Assembly (NCBI GenBank): GCA_029228645.1
Contig: JAPTHR010000006.1
Span: 62,001-126,000 of the forward strand
Direction: 5' to 3'
Source: Gammaproteobacteria bacterium Milos-ODIII6
GTDB taxonomy: Bacteria > Pseudomonadota > Gammaproteobacteria > Chromatiales > Chromatiaceae
DNA: 64,000 nt
Shown here one piece after another: positions 29,238-36,063 of this stretch. Below the pieces are notes generated by a model that did no database searches, was not told the origin of the DNA, and saw only the letters and a list, made by a program, of their open reading frames with translations. Position 1 is the stretch's first letter. Each line of letters opens with the position of its first letter. The position numbers and the translations under genes were made by a program.

Positions 29238-30532
29238 GCGATCAGCGTGACATCCGCATCGAGGTCCCGGTCCTGGCCCGGGTCGAGGGCGAGGGCGCGC
29301 TCGAACTGGCGATAGAGCAGGGCAGGATCAGCGAGCTGCGCCTGCGCATCTTCGAGCCGCCGCGCTTCTTCGAGAAGTTCGTCGAGGGCCACCGCTGCGA
29401 CGACGTGATCGACATGGTTGCGCGTATCTGCGGCATCTGCCCGGTGGCCTACCAGATGAGCGCCGCACAGGCCTTCGAGAGCCTGTTTGATATCGACCCC
29501 GGGTCCTGGGTGCTCGACATGCGCCGCGCGATGTACTGCGGGGAATGGATACAGAGTCACGCGCTGCACATCCACCTGTTGGCGGCACCGGATTTTCTCG
29601 GCTTCAACAGCGCGCTCGAGATGGCCGCCGATTACCCCGACGAGGTGCGTCGCGGCCTGACGCTGCAGACCCTGGGCAACGATCTGATCGCACTCTTCGG
29701 CGGCCGCTCGGTGCATCCGGTGGGGCTGCGTGTGGGCGGTTTCTATCACGCCCCTTCGGTGCAGGAAGTCGATGCCATGCGGACGCGCATCGACGCGGCC
29801 ATACCGCTTGCGGCGGCGCTGGTCGGCTGGTGCGCCTCATTGAGCTTGCCCGACGACCGCCAGTCTTTCACCAATGTGGGGCTGAGGCATGAAACCGAGT
29901 ACGGGATCTATTCCGGGCGGCTGGTTTCCGACCGGGGACTGGATATCGATATCAGCGAATGGGATGCGCACATCCGCGAGATCCACCAGCCCCATTCGAC
30001 CGCGCTGCATGCGGAACTGCACGGTGAGCCCTACCTGGTCGGGCCGCTGGCCCGTCTCAATCTCAACCTCGACCGGCTGCCGCCCGAGACCGCGCAGCTG
30101 GCGCGCGCGAGCGGCGTGAGTTTCCCCAGTGACAACATGTTCCACAGCATGCTGGCGCGGGCGCTGGAACTGCACATGGTGCTCATCGAGGCGCAGCGTC
30201 TGCTGGAGGACTACAAAGTGCCACAGCGCGCCTGGGTCGACTGGAAGCCCCGGGCCGGGGTCGGGTTTGGTGCATCCGAAGCACCGCGGGGTACGCTCTG
30301 GCACCGCTACGAGGTCGACGAGCAGGGCAGGGTGACGGACGCGCGCATCGTGCCGCCCACCAGCCAGAACCAGGGGCGCATCGAGCAGGACATCGCGCAA
30401 TCCCTGCAGCAGTTCGGCCTGGATCAGGACGAGGAGGCGCTGCGCCTGCGTGCCGAGACCGTGATCCGCAACTACGACCCCTGCATCTCCTGCGCAACCC
30501 ATTTCCTCAAGCTGAAGGTGCGGCGGGCTTGA
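29234..30532 (+). CDS. Group 3b-type [NiFe] hydrogenase large (alpha) subunit
   Basis: A 432-residue catalytic subunit. The Ni-Fe site ligands are in the L1 motif RICGIC (Cys66 and Cys69) and the L2 motif DPCISCATH (Cys417 and Cys420). The enzyme oxidises or evolves H2 coupled to NADP(H); archaeal homologues also reduce sulfur to sulfide. Only nine residues follow the L2 His, so the C-terminal peptide removed at maturation would be short. It starts at an ATGA overlap with the small subunit and its stop overlaps the TTG start of the protease gene. The hyp genes needed for Ni-Fe centre assembly are not in this window. Confidence 0.93.
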   Translation: MSDQRDIRIEVPVLARVEGEGALELAIEQGRISELRLRIFEPPRFFEKFVEGHRCDDVIDMVARICGICPVAYQMSAAQAFESLFDIDPGSWVLDMRRAMYCGEWIQSHALHIHLLAAPDFLGFNSALEMAADYPDEVRRGLTLQTLGNDLIALFGGRSVHPVGLRVGGFYHAPSVQEVDAMRTRIDAAIPLAAALVGWCASLSLPDDRQSFTNVGLRHETEYGIYSGRLVSDRGLDIDISEWDAHIREIHQPHSTALHAELHGEPYLVGPLARLNLNLDRLPPETAQLARASGVSFPSDNMFHSMLARALELHMVLIEAQRLLEDYKVPQRAWVDWKPRAGVGFGASEAPRGTLWHRYEVDEQGRVTDARIVPPTSQNQGRIEQDIAQSLQQFGLDQDEEALRLRAETVIRNYDPCISCATHFLKLKVRRA

Positions 30533-30960
30533 AGCGACTGGCCCTGGTCGGGGTCGGTTCCCCGTTCGGCGAAGATACCCTCGGCTGGCAGCTGCTGGAT
30601 GCGCTGGCCGCAACAGGCATGACCATTCCGGGTTGGGATGTCACCTTCAGCAAGGCCGATCGCCCCGGTCCCGGTCTGCTGGAGCGCATCCGGGAGCAGG
30701 ACGCGGCCATCATCATCGATGCCATGCAATCCGGGCAAACGCCGGGCGCCTTGCGCGTCATCGAGCTAGCAGAACTCGAGCGACTGGAACGGCCGCTGTC
30801 CGGACACGCCATGGGTGTCCCCGAAGCACTGGCCTTGGGGAGGGGGCTGGCGTTACTGCCGGCCCACGTTCATATCATCGGAATCGAGATGGGGACTGGG
30901 TTGCCTGGGGGTGCGGTGGATGCGGCGTTGGAGATGATCGAGGGTTTGATCAGCCAGTAG
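30529..30960 (+). CDS. Hydrogenase maturation protease (M52, HycI/HyaD-like)
   Basis: A 143-residue endopeptidase of the HycI/HyaD type that should cleave the C-terminal tail of the large subunit once nickel is inserted. The N-terminal VGVGSPFGEDTLGW holds the acidic nickel-sensing residues (E/D), and IDAMQSG and GHAMG follow, as in the family. It starts at TTG 30529, overlapping the hydrogenase TGA by four bases, so translation is coupled. It ends the operon. Confidence 0.82.
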   Translation: MKRLALVGVGSPFGEDTLGWQLLDALAATGMTIPGWDVTFSKADRPGPGLLERIREQDAAIIIDAMQSGQTPGALRVIELAELERLERPLSGHAMGVPEALALGRGLALLPAHVHIIGIEMGTGLPGGAVDAALEMIEGLISQ

Positions 30961-31162
30961 CCGGACATGCCCCGGCCGTACTCCCGTAACAAATTCCTAT
31001 CTGATACTCTTTCATCAAGACGGAATTTGCCCCGCTGGCAGGATGCGACAAGCGCGAAAACGATCGGTATTTTCAAATCCACGAATCCCCCAGCCCAAGC
31101 GGCATAAGTCAATTATGGCGCCAGCCACAAAATCAGCTGTCAGGCTAAGCATAGCCATCCTC

Positions 31163-31190
31163 TTGCATAGCATGGAAGCCGTGCTACCAT
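31163..31190 (+). promoter_or_regulatory. Candidate promoter of higBA
   Basis: TTGCAT (31163-31168) and TACCAT (31185-31190) with a 16-base spacer. The higB ATG begins seven bases after the -10 box, near the expected transcript start, and no ribosome-binding site precedes it, so the mRNA may be leaderless. Confidence 0.45.
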
Positions 31191-31196
31191 GTTCCC

Positions 31197-31490
31197 ATGA
31201 TTGAATCGTTACATGATCGGGCGTCAGAGGACATTTTCAACGGCGTCAATTCGAAATCCGCTAGAAAATCCTGTCCAGAAAAGCTCTGGAAAATCGCCAC
31301 GCGGAAGCTCGATCAACTCGATTCAGTGCAGTCGCTCGAAGAACTGAAAGTTCCGCCTGGTAATCGCCTTGAGGCTCTAGCCGGAGATCGGAAAGGTCAG
31401 TACAGCATTCGTATTAACGAACAGTATCGAATCTGTTTCGTCTGGGGCGAATCCGGTCCGGGCGAAGTTGAGGTTGCCGATTATCACTAG
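31197..31490 (+). CDS. higB: Toxin HigB (RelE/ParE superfamily)
   Basis: A 97-residue toxin in the HigB branch that cuts mRNA on the ribosome. The core LKVPPGNRLEALAGDRKGQYSIRINEQYRICF and the C-terminal VEVADYH are diagnostic. The toxin precedes its antitoxin, the reversed order typical of higBA, with 11 bases between. Gene pairs like this are frequent in integron cassette arrays, and an attC-like site follows higA. Base composition is lower in GC than the hydrogenase operon next door. Confidence 0.92.
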   Translation: MIESLHDRASEDIFNGVNSKSARKSCPEKLWKIATRKLDQLDSVQSLEELKVPPGNRLEALAGDRKGQYSIRINEQYRICFVWGESGPGEVEVADYH

Positions 31491-31501
31491 AGGTATTCAA
31501 T

Positions 31502-31819
31502 ATGGTTCGAATTCCAACGCATAGGGCGCCTACTCATCCCGGCGAAATGCTTCGGGAGGAGTTCCTCGTGCCTATGAATATCAGTCAACGTGATTTGGCT
31601 GATGCCATTCACGTTCCGTATCAGCGAGTAAATGAGTTGGTTAATCAAAAACGTGGGATTACCCCGAGTACTGCGCTTCGGTTGGCGAAGTTCTTCGGGG
31701 TCTCTGCAGATTTTTGGCTGAGCCTTCAGGTTCGATGGGATCTTTTTCGTGCGCAAGCCAGTGAGGCAGAGGAGCTAGCATCGATAGATGATTTCCATCA
31801 TCTGAAAAAAATGGCCTAA
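31502..31819 (+). CDS. higA: Antitoxin HigA (XRE-type helix-turn-helix)
   Basis: A 105-residue antitoxin. HPGEMLREEFL and the helix-turn-helix ISQRDLADAIHVPYQRVNELVN are typical of HigA, and ALRLAKFFGVSADFWLSLQ follows. It neutralises HigB and should repress the operon. Its TAA stop (31817-31819) lies inside the R'' core of an attC-like site, the usual arrangement at the end of an integron gene cassette. Confidence 0.93.
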   Translation: MVRIPTHRAPTHPGEMLREEFLVPMNISQRDLADAIHVPYQRVNELVNQKRGITPSTALRLAKFFGVSADFWLSLQVRWDLFRAQASEAEELASIDDFHHLKKMA

Positions 31820-31948
31820 CAAGGCGGTCAAGCCGTTCGCCGGCGGCTCACTCGGACGCTCAACACGCCGCGCCTGCCTGGGCATGCCTTCGCCATTATT
31901 TCCCGATCAAGCGCTCCATGCTGAGCGCCGCATACCTTGGCATTAGGC
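31814..31948 (+). repeat. attC-like recombination site 1 (after higA)
   Basis: It starts with GCCTAAC, a perfect match to the R'' core RYYYAAC, and ends with ATTAGGC (31942-31948), one mismatch to the R' core GTTRRRY. The two ends are inverted complements of each other except at one base. The 135-bp body begins AAGGCGGTCAAGCCG, which recurs at 34541. The inner L''/L' pairing is weak, so the site may be degenerate. Confidence 0.6.
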
Positions 31949-31956
31949 ACTGCAAT

Positions 31957-32391
31957 ATGAGCATCGTCGATCGTTTCAACTCATTTGCTACAGATTTTGA
32001 AGCCTGCGTTGCCGATGATCAATGGGAGCGACTTGAGGCATATTTCGTCGAGGATGCTACGTATTTGAACATTGGTGGTTCCGATTCAAGGGTCGTAGGT
32101 CGCTCAGCGATTCTCGACTATTTTAAGAACGATGTATCGAACACCGATCGTCGATTTGACTCACGCAAATTGCGTGCTTTTTCAGAACCAACAGTGGTTG
32201 GAAACAGGCTCTCCCGGCTCTGGCGTTGCACGTACACCCTGGCAGGCGCTCCGGATCTTGTTGTGGAAGGCGAAGCGAGGTACGAATTTGAGGGCGAGTT
32301 GATTCGTTCTATGGAGGAAGAGCCGACGCCAGAGTCAATGGGACGATACGTGGAATGGATGGGAAAATTCGGCTCCCGACTGGGTGCCTGA
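31957..32391 (+). CDS. NTF2-like (SnoaL-type) small protein
   Basis: A 144-residue soluble protein with the layout of the NTF2/SnoaL fold: an N-terminal helix pair (MSIVDRFNSFATDFEACVADDQWERL), EAYFVEDATYLN and the strand region AGAPDLVVEGEARYEFEGELI. Such proteins can be isomerases, hydrolases or binding modules; function is unknown. ATG 31957 lies nine bases after the preceding attC-like site, as for cassette genes. The stop falls within another attC-like R'' core. Confidence 0.65.
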   Translation: MSIVDRFNSFATDFEACVADDQWERLEAYFVEDATYLNIGGSDSRVVGRSAILDYFKNDVSNTDRRFDSRKLRAFSEPTVVGNRLSRLWRCTYTLAGAPDLVVEGEARYEFEGELIRSMEEEPTPESMGRYVEWMGKFGSRLGA

Positions 32392-32460
32392 CAGGTACAA
32401 CATGTCGCCACCCTGATGGGTAGCTGGGACGTCCCACCGCCGCGCGACGGGTCGTTATAT
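32386..32460 (+). repeat. Possible degenerate attC site 2
   Basis: GCCTGAC (32386-32392) and GTTATAT (32454-32460) each differ by one base from R'' and R' cores. The upstream gene's TGA stop occupies the same R'' positions as the TAA stops at sites 1 and 3. The interior has a GGACGTCC palindrome, but I could not see convincing L''/L' pairing. Confidence 0.35.
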
Positions 32461-32498
32461 AAGGTTGGTGCCTTATCCCACTGCAAACTGGATAAGAG

Positions 32499-32984
32499 AT
32501 GGTTTTCGATTCAATTCTTCCTTATGTGGTTGTTGCGGCAATAGCGGGCGCTGGCATGGTTACCGGCCTATTGTTCGCTTTTTCGAATTTTATCATGCGT
32601 GCATTAGCTGAACTTGAGCCTGAGCATGGCATTTATGCGATGCAACAGATTAATGAAAAAATCATAAACCCGTTGTTCCTGTTCTTTTTCCTTGGTACGC
32701 CACTCCTTTGCGTGGTGATCGCTGTTTATAGCCTATTCCACTTGAGCGGTACTCATGACGTTCTACTGCTTTCCGGATCCATCGGATACATTATTGGCCC
32801 ATTCGGCATCACCGTTCGCTGCAATGTCCCCCTGAATGACAAGCTTGCTGCGGCTCAACCGACAGAGGGGGCGGAGATCTGGAATCACTACCAGGTGAAC
32901 TGGCAACGTTGTAACCATATAAGGACGTATATTGGGTTGATCGCGATAATTCTACTGTGCTTAGGGCTTTGGTTTGCCGAGTGA
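32499..32984 (+). CDS. DUF1772 / anthrone oxygenase-like membrane protein
   Basis: A 161-residue protein with four predicted membrane helices: residues about 8-28, 60-80, 88-108 and 143-160. The FSNFIMRALAEL segment and NVPLNDKL loop match the DUF1772 (anthrone oxygenase family) pattern. Its function in bacteria is unknown. It shares the lower GC of the surrounding cassette genes and lies 30 bases before the next gene. Confidence 0.7.
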   Translation: MVFDSILPYVVVAAIAGAGMVTGLLFAFSNFIMRALAELEPEHGIYAMQQINEKIINPLFLFFFLGTPLLCVVIAVYSLFHLSGTHDVLLLSGSIGYIIGPFGITVRCNVPLNDKLAAAQPTEGAEIWNHYQVNWQRCNHIRTYIGLIAIILLCLGLWFAE

Positions 32985-33014
32985 CTTTAAACATTGAGGG
33001 CCTGGGAGGATTCA

Positions 33015-33533
33015 GTGAAAACCACTCTTTTTTTATCGGTTTCAATCGATGGACTGATTGCTGACAAAGACGGCATACCCAACTTTCCAGACGGCGCCTG
33101 GGAGGATTGGTGTTCTTTGGTTAACGACGCTGATAACGTAATCGCGGGTCGAAGTTCGTTCGAACAACTGAAAAATGACGAGATGGCATCGGTGCTGAAC
33201 CCGAGCAATAAAATCGTACTGTCTTCTCGAGAGATCGATCTCGGTGATTCCGGTTGGCAGCATGCCAAGTCCCCCTCGGAGGCGCTCGAGATACTCAAGG
33301 ACGCGGGGATTGATGAGGCGATAATCGGAGGCGGCCGCGCTGTTGCTTATTCATTCATGCGCGAGCAACTGATTGACAACATCGTTATTGACCTCCAACC
33401 GGTAGCCTTCGGTGTAGGCACGCCTGTGTTTGGGGATTCCTTGAGCCTGACCCGGCTGAAACTTCTGGATTCCCGTCCGCTAAATGAAGACGCGCTCCGT
33501 CTGCGATATCAAGTTCTTCATGACGGCACATAA
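33015..33533 (+). CDS. RibD C-terminal / dihydrofolate reductase-like protein
   Basis: A 172-residue protein of the RibD_C/DHFR-like fold. It begins KTTLFLSVSIDGLIADKDG, has the VIAGRSSFEQL segment and the GGGRAVAYSFMREQLIDN motif of NADPH-dependent pteridine or pyrimidine reductases. GTG 33015 is chosen because GGGAGG (33004-33009) precedes it. The TAA stop at 33531-33533 is embedded in an attC-like site. Homologues are often found as integron cassette genes; a link to trimethoprim resistance cannot be assumed. Confidence 0.78.
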   Translation: MKTTLFLSVSIDGLIADKDGIPNFPDGAWEDWCSLVNDADNVIAGRSSFEQLKNDEMASVLNPSNKIVLSSREIDLGDSGWQHAKSPSEALEILKDAGIDEAIIGGGRAVAYSFMREQLIDNIVIDLQPVAFGVGTPVFGDSLSLTRLKLLDSRPLNEDALRLRYQVLHDGT

Positions 33534-33585
33534 CAAATCATTACAGCCGGCCGCTATGCGCGGCGGCTGGATTCTGGCGTTCTTT
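33528..33585 (+). repeat. attC-like recombination site 3 (short type)
   Basis: A 58-bp site running from ACATAAC to GTTCTTT. It resembles the short attC of aadA cassettes in size and layout: TAACAA, then an imperfect hairpin CAGCCGGCCGC / GCGGCGGCTG with an unpaired G, then GGCGTT. The unpaired base is the kind of extrahelical feature that directs strand choice by IntI. The R' core is degenerate after GTT. Confidence 0.65.
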
Positions 33586-33592
33586 GTAAAAA

Positions 33593-33940
33593 ATGGCACT
33601 CAGCGAATTCGAAACGAAAAAGATTGAAAAGGAGGTTCGTGCGTTTGTGGAAAAGCGCCGCCCACCACCGCAGATTCGACCAGAACTCGATCTCGGGTTT
33701 CGAGTAAAAGGGCAAAGCGTAGAAATCTTCGAAGTTCGCCCACGCTGGCGCCATCCCGAAGAAAAAATCGAGCAACCCGTGGCTAAAGCTACTTACGTGA
33801 AAACGCAGCGAATCTGGAAAGTCTATTGGCAGCGGGCCGATTTGAAGTGGCATGGGTACGAGCCCAACCCGCAGGTTGAAACACTGGAAGAGTTTTTGGC
33901 TATCGTGGATCGTGATGAATATGCGTGCTTTTTTGGTTGA
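33593..33940 (+). CDS. DUF3024 domain protein
   Basis: A 115-residue soluble protein that I recognise as DUF3024: an N-terminal helix (MALSEFETKKIEKEVRAFVEKRRPPPQIRPEL), VEIFEVRPRWRHPEEKIEQPVAKATYVK, then WKVYWQRADLKWHGYEP. The family is widespread in integron cassettes and has no known function. The start lies eight bases after attC-like site 3. It converges with the yefM-yoeB pair. Confidence 0.75.
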   Translation: MALSEFETKKIEKEVRAFVEKRRPPPQIRPELDLGFRVKGQSVEIFEVRPRWRHPEEKIEQPVAKATYVKTQRIWKVYWQRADLKWHGYEPNPQVETLEEFLAIVDRDEYACFFG

Positions 33941-33981
33941 GTGCGCGGAAGCACATAATCACTGTTACGCGTATGAAACGC

Positions 33982-34236
33982 TCAGTAGTGATATCGAAGC
34001 TGCGCGATAAACACAGCGTCATCGTCAGTTCGGTAAACGATACGGTGCTCGCTATCGATCCGGCGTGACCAGTAGCCCGAAAGTGCGTGTTTTAACGGTT
34101 CGGGTTTGCCGATTCCTTCGAAGGGTGATCGCTGTATGTCAGAAATCAGTTGGTTGATTCGCTTCAGCACTTTCTTGTCGGTCTTTTGCCAATGCAGGTA
34201 ATCGTCCCAAGCGTTCTCGGAAAAAATCAGCGTCAT
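33982..34236 (-). CDS. yoeB: Toxin YoeB (Txe/YoeB family)
   Basis: An 84-residue ribosome-dependent mRNA interferase. The sequence from FSENAWDDYLHWQKTDKK through RINQLISDI, GIGKPEPLKH, GYWSRRID and HRIVYR to the C-terminal RYHY is typical, including the catalytic His near the end. It overlaps yefM by four bases (antitoxin first). The pair runs against the direction of the other cassette genes and so must carry its own promoter. Confidence 0.95.
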   Translation of the reverse strand: MTLIFSENAWDDYLHWQKTDKKVLKRINQLISDIQRSPFEGIGKPEPLKHALSGYWSRRIDSEHRIVYRTDDDAVFIAQLRYHY

Positions 34237-34484
34237 TCGGTCAACGCTCGTTCGGCACCTCCGCCCGCGTCGAGTTCGTTCACAGAGTCCAGAAGCCGGC
34301 GGGCATTTTTCGGGTTGCGAAGGAGGTAGGAGGTTTCTTCCAGCGCTTGGTAATCCTCAAGCGAGAGCATCACAACCGACCGATCATTCTTCTTTGTAAT
34401 AATCACCGGTTCGTGGTTTTCACAAACAGAATCAATGGTTTGTGCCAAGTTCGCTCGAGCTTTGGTGTAGGTGATAGCGTCCAT
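34233..34484 (-). CDS. yefM: Antitoxin YefM (Phd/YefM family)
   Basis: An 83-residue antitoxin beginning MDAITYTKARANLAQTIDSV with the ENHEPVIITKK and SVVMLSLEDYQALEET motifs, and a C-terminal toxin-binding tail. It represses its own promoter together with YoeB. The ATG at 34484 matches the usual family start; the frame runs further upstream into an attC-like repeat but that part is not family-like. A two-motif operator lies just upstream. Confidence 0.94.
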   Translation of the reverse strand: MDAITYTKARANLAQTIDSVCENHEPVIITKKNDRSVVMLSLEDYQALEETSYLLRNPKNARRLLDSVNELDAGGGAERALTE

Positions 34485-34503
34485 ATGAGCTGCTCCAATC
34501 AAC

Positions 34504-34523
34504 ATGTACGGGATGTTGTACAC
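34504..34523 (-). promoter_or_regulatory. YefM-YoeB operator (paired TGTACA motifs)
   Basis: TGTACA (34517-34522) and TGTACG (34505-34510) are centred exactly 12 bp apart, 20 to 40 bases upstream of yefM. This matches the known YefM operator of long and short repeats with TGTACA cores and 12-bp spacing. Confidence 0.65.
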
Positions 34524-34535
34524 AATGGTAGGCGC

Positions 34536-34660
34536 GTGTAACAAGGCGGTCAAGCCGTTAGCCTGCGGCGCACTCGGACGCTCGGCACCCCTGCCTGCTC
34601 GGGCCTGGCTTCGCCATTGTTGCGCGAGCAACTGCTCCGAGCTGCATGCCGATTACCCCG
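34536..34660 (+). repeat. attC-like recombination site 4
   Basis: It begins GTGTAACAAGGCGGTCAAGCCG, sharing this start with site 1, and keeps further matching blocks: ACTCGGACGCTC and GGCTTCGCCATT. Right end approximate (ATTACCC near 34652-34658, a poor R' match). Together with site 1 it is one of two copies of the same long repeat. The rest of the gap up to 34827 holds no gene that I can see. Confidence 0.5.
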
Positions 34661-34827
34661 GCTTTCTTCAGCACTGCGGTGAGTCAGTTGGATCTGAGCG
34701 GTGGTTCTGATTACATGAACCGAGGGGACAGGCAGTTTCCTCGAGCAACGCGAGGCATGCCACGTGCCCATTCGCAAGCGGAATGGCGCGATAGTCAGTC
34801 GCACAAAAAACATCAAAGGAGGTTGTC

Positions 34828-35172
34828 GTGATCGCAGTGATCTTTGAAGTCTGGCCCACCCCGGGGCGGGCCGACGAGTATTTCGACCTGGCGGCCTCGC
34901 TTAAGGCCGATCTTGAGCATGTCGATGGGTTTATATCCATCGAACGCTTCGAAAGCCTGGTCACCAAGGGCAAGTACCTGTCGCTCTCGTTCTGGCGCGA
35001 CGAAGAGGCCGTGCAGGCCTGGCGTGGCCTGGCGGACCACCGGAGCGCACAGGCGAAGGGGCGCGGTGGGGTGTTCGCCAACTATCGTTTGCGCGTTGCG
35101 GGCGTAGTGCGGGACTACGGAATGACCGAACGCGACCAGGCGCCTGTAGACAGTCGCGAATTGCATGGCTGA
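34828..35172 (+). CDS. Antibiotic biosynthesis monooxygenase (ABM) domain protein
   Basis: A 114-residue ABM-fold protein: IAVIFEVWPTPGRADEYFDLA, the DGFISIERFES core and LSLSFWRDEEAVQAWR with the conserved Trp. These small ferredoxin-like proteins include quinol monooxygenases and haem-degrading enzymes, but many have unknown substrates. GTG 34828 follows a strong AAAGGAGG. The GC content is closer to the host's than in the cassette genes before it. Confidence 0.82.
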   Translation: MIAVIFEVWPTPGRADEYFDLAASLKADLEHVDGFISIERFESLVTKGKYLSLSFWRDEEAVQAWRGLADHRSAQAKGRGGVFANYRLRVAGVVRDYGMTERDQAPVDSRELHG

Positions 35173-35350
35173 CCAGCGGGTTTCGTTCGCTTCGCTCTTT
35201 ACCGCACTGTCCGCAGCGTGGTGAGAAGCTTGTAGAAAAGTGGTTGGGTACGAGAGGCGAAACGTGCCCAATATTTTCACCAACGGCCTGTTGGACGGGG
35301 TTCTACCCGGTTAACACCGACTCTTTTGAAAAGAGGCACAATGTGCTCTA

Positions 35351-35512
35351 GGGAGCCTCTGAAAAAGTCATGAGCCTCAATCTGTGACGCCAGAATCCGT
35401 CATTTCTTCGTTGCAAATCTTCGCAATAGCTCGCTATTACGTGCGATTTGCGCCTCGAACTGCCGAATTCTGATCGTCAATCTTTTCGGCCCAGACTTTC
35501 TCAGAGGCTCCC
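35351..35512. mobile_element. 162-bp MITE with terminal inverted repeats
   Basis: Left end GGGAGCCTCTGAAAAAGTC (35351-35369) and right end (35494-35512) are inverted repeats matching 18 of 19. The element is flanked by TA on both sides; if the repeat is taken as starting one base in, the duplication is CTAG, as left by IS5-type transposases. Inside is a second inverted repeat, GCAAATC...GATTTGC with AATAGC/GCTATT. No coding sequence is present. The region 35173-35350 before it holds no recognisable feature. Confidence 0.8.
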
Positions 35513-35551
35513 TAGGGGTTTCTTCAATATGTGATCAATGCAGGAGTAAGC

Positions 35552-35995
35552 ATGGACCTGAAAGTCTATCTCTCGGGTGAAATACACACCGACTGGAGGC
35601 AACGTATCAAAGACGGTTGTGCGGCGCATAATCTGCCGATCGTGTTCACATCTGCGGTGACCAACCATGAGGCCAGCGACGCCGCGGGCGATGTCTTGGG
35701 CGAAGAGACCGAGCCATTCTGGCGTGATCACAAATCTTCGAAAGTGAATGCGATCCGCACCAAAACACTGCTGAAAAACTGCGATGTGGCCGTGGTGCGT
35801 TTTGGAGACAAGTACAAACAGTGGAATGCCGCTTTCGATGCCGGTTTCTGTGCGGCAATGGGTACGCCTTACATCACCCTTCACGACAGTGACTTGATAC
35901 ACCCACTGAAAGAAGTCGATGGTTCAGCCTTGGCATGGGCAGTCACCCCGGAGCAGGTGGTTGAAATACTCCGATACGTTGTCGCGAGCGAGTAA
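35552..35995 (+). CDS. YtoQ family protein
   Basis: A 147-residue soluble protein beginning MDLKVYLSGEIHTDWRQRI, with TSAVTNHEASDAAGD, KTLLKNCDVAVVRFGDKYKQWNAAFDAGF and HPLKEVDGSALAWAVTPEQVV. I recognise it as YtoQ, a nucleoside-deoxyribosyltransferase-like fold of unknown function. AGGAG (35542-35546) fixes ATG 35552. The MITE ends 39 bases upstream. Confidence 0.82.
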   Translation: MDLKVYLSGEIHTDWRQRIKDGCAAHNLPIVFTSAVTNHEASDAAGDVLGEETEPFWRDHKSSKVNAIRTKTLLKNCDVAVVRFGDKYKQWNAAFDAGFCAAMGTPYITLHDSDLIHPLKEVDGSALAWAVTPEQVVEILRYVVASE

Positions 35996-36063
35996 GCCAG
36001 GGACAGCAGCAGAATGGTAGCCGCTCTGCGTTCGATTGAATGCGCGCATCCTGTGCAACCAAC

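Noticed and set aside
30987-31055. CAAATTCC and GGAATTTG inverted repeat with TAACAA nearby, before higB
   Set aside because: Considered as a first attC or attI, but the cores do not match and the pairing is short.
34661-34827. Possible gene remnant between attC-like site 4 and the ABM gene
   Set aside because: The open frames on both strands are short and without motifs; only a small CCTCG/CGAGG hairpin stands out.
31000-36000. Integron integrase gene or CRISPR array in the foreign region
   Set aside because: No open frame with tyrosine-recombinase motifs and no regularly spaced short repeats were seen.
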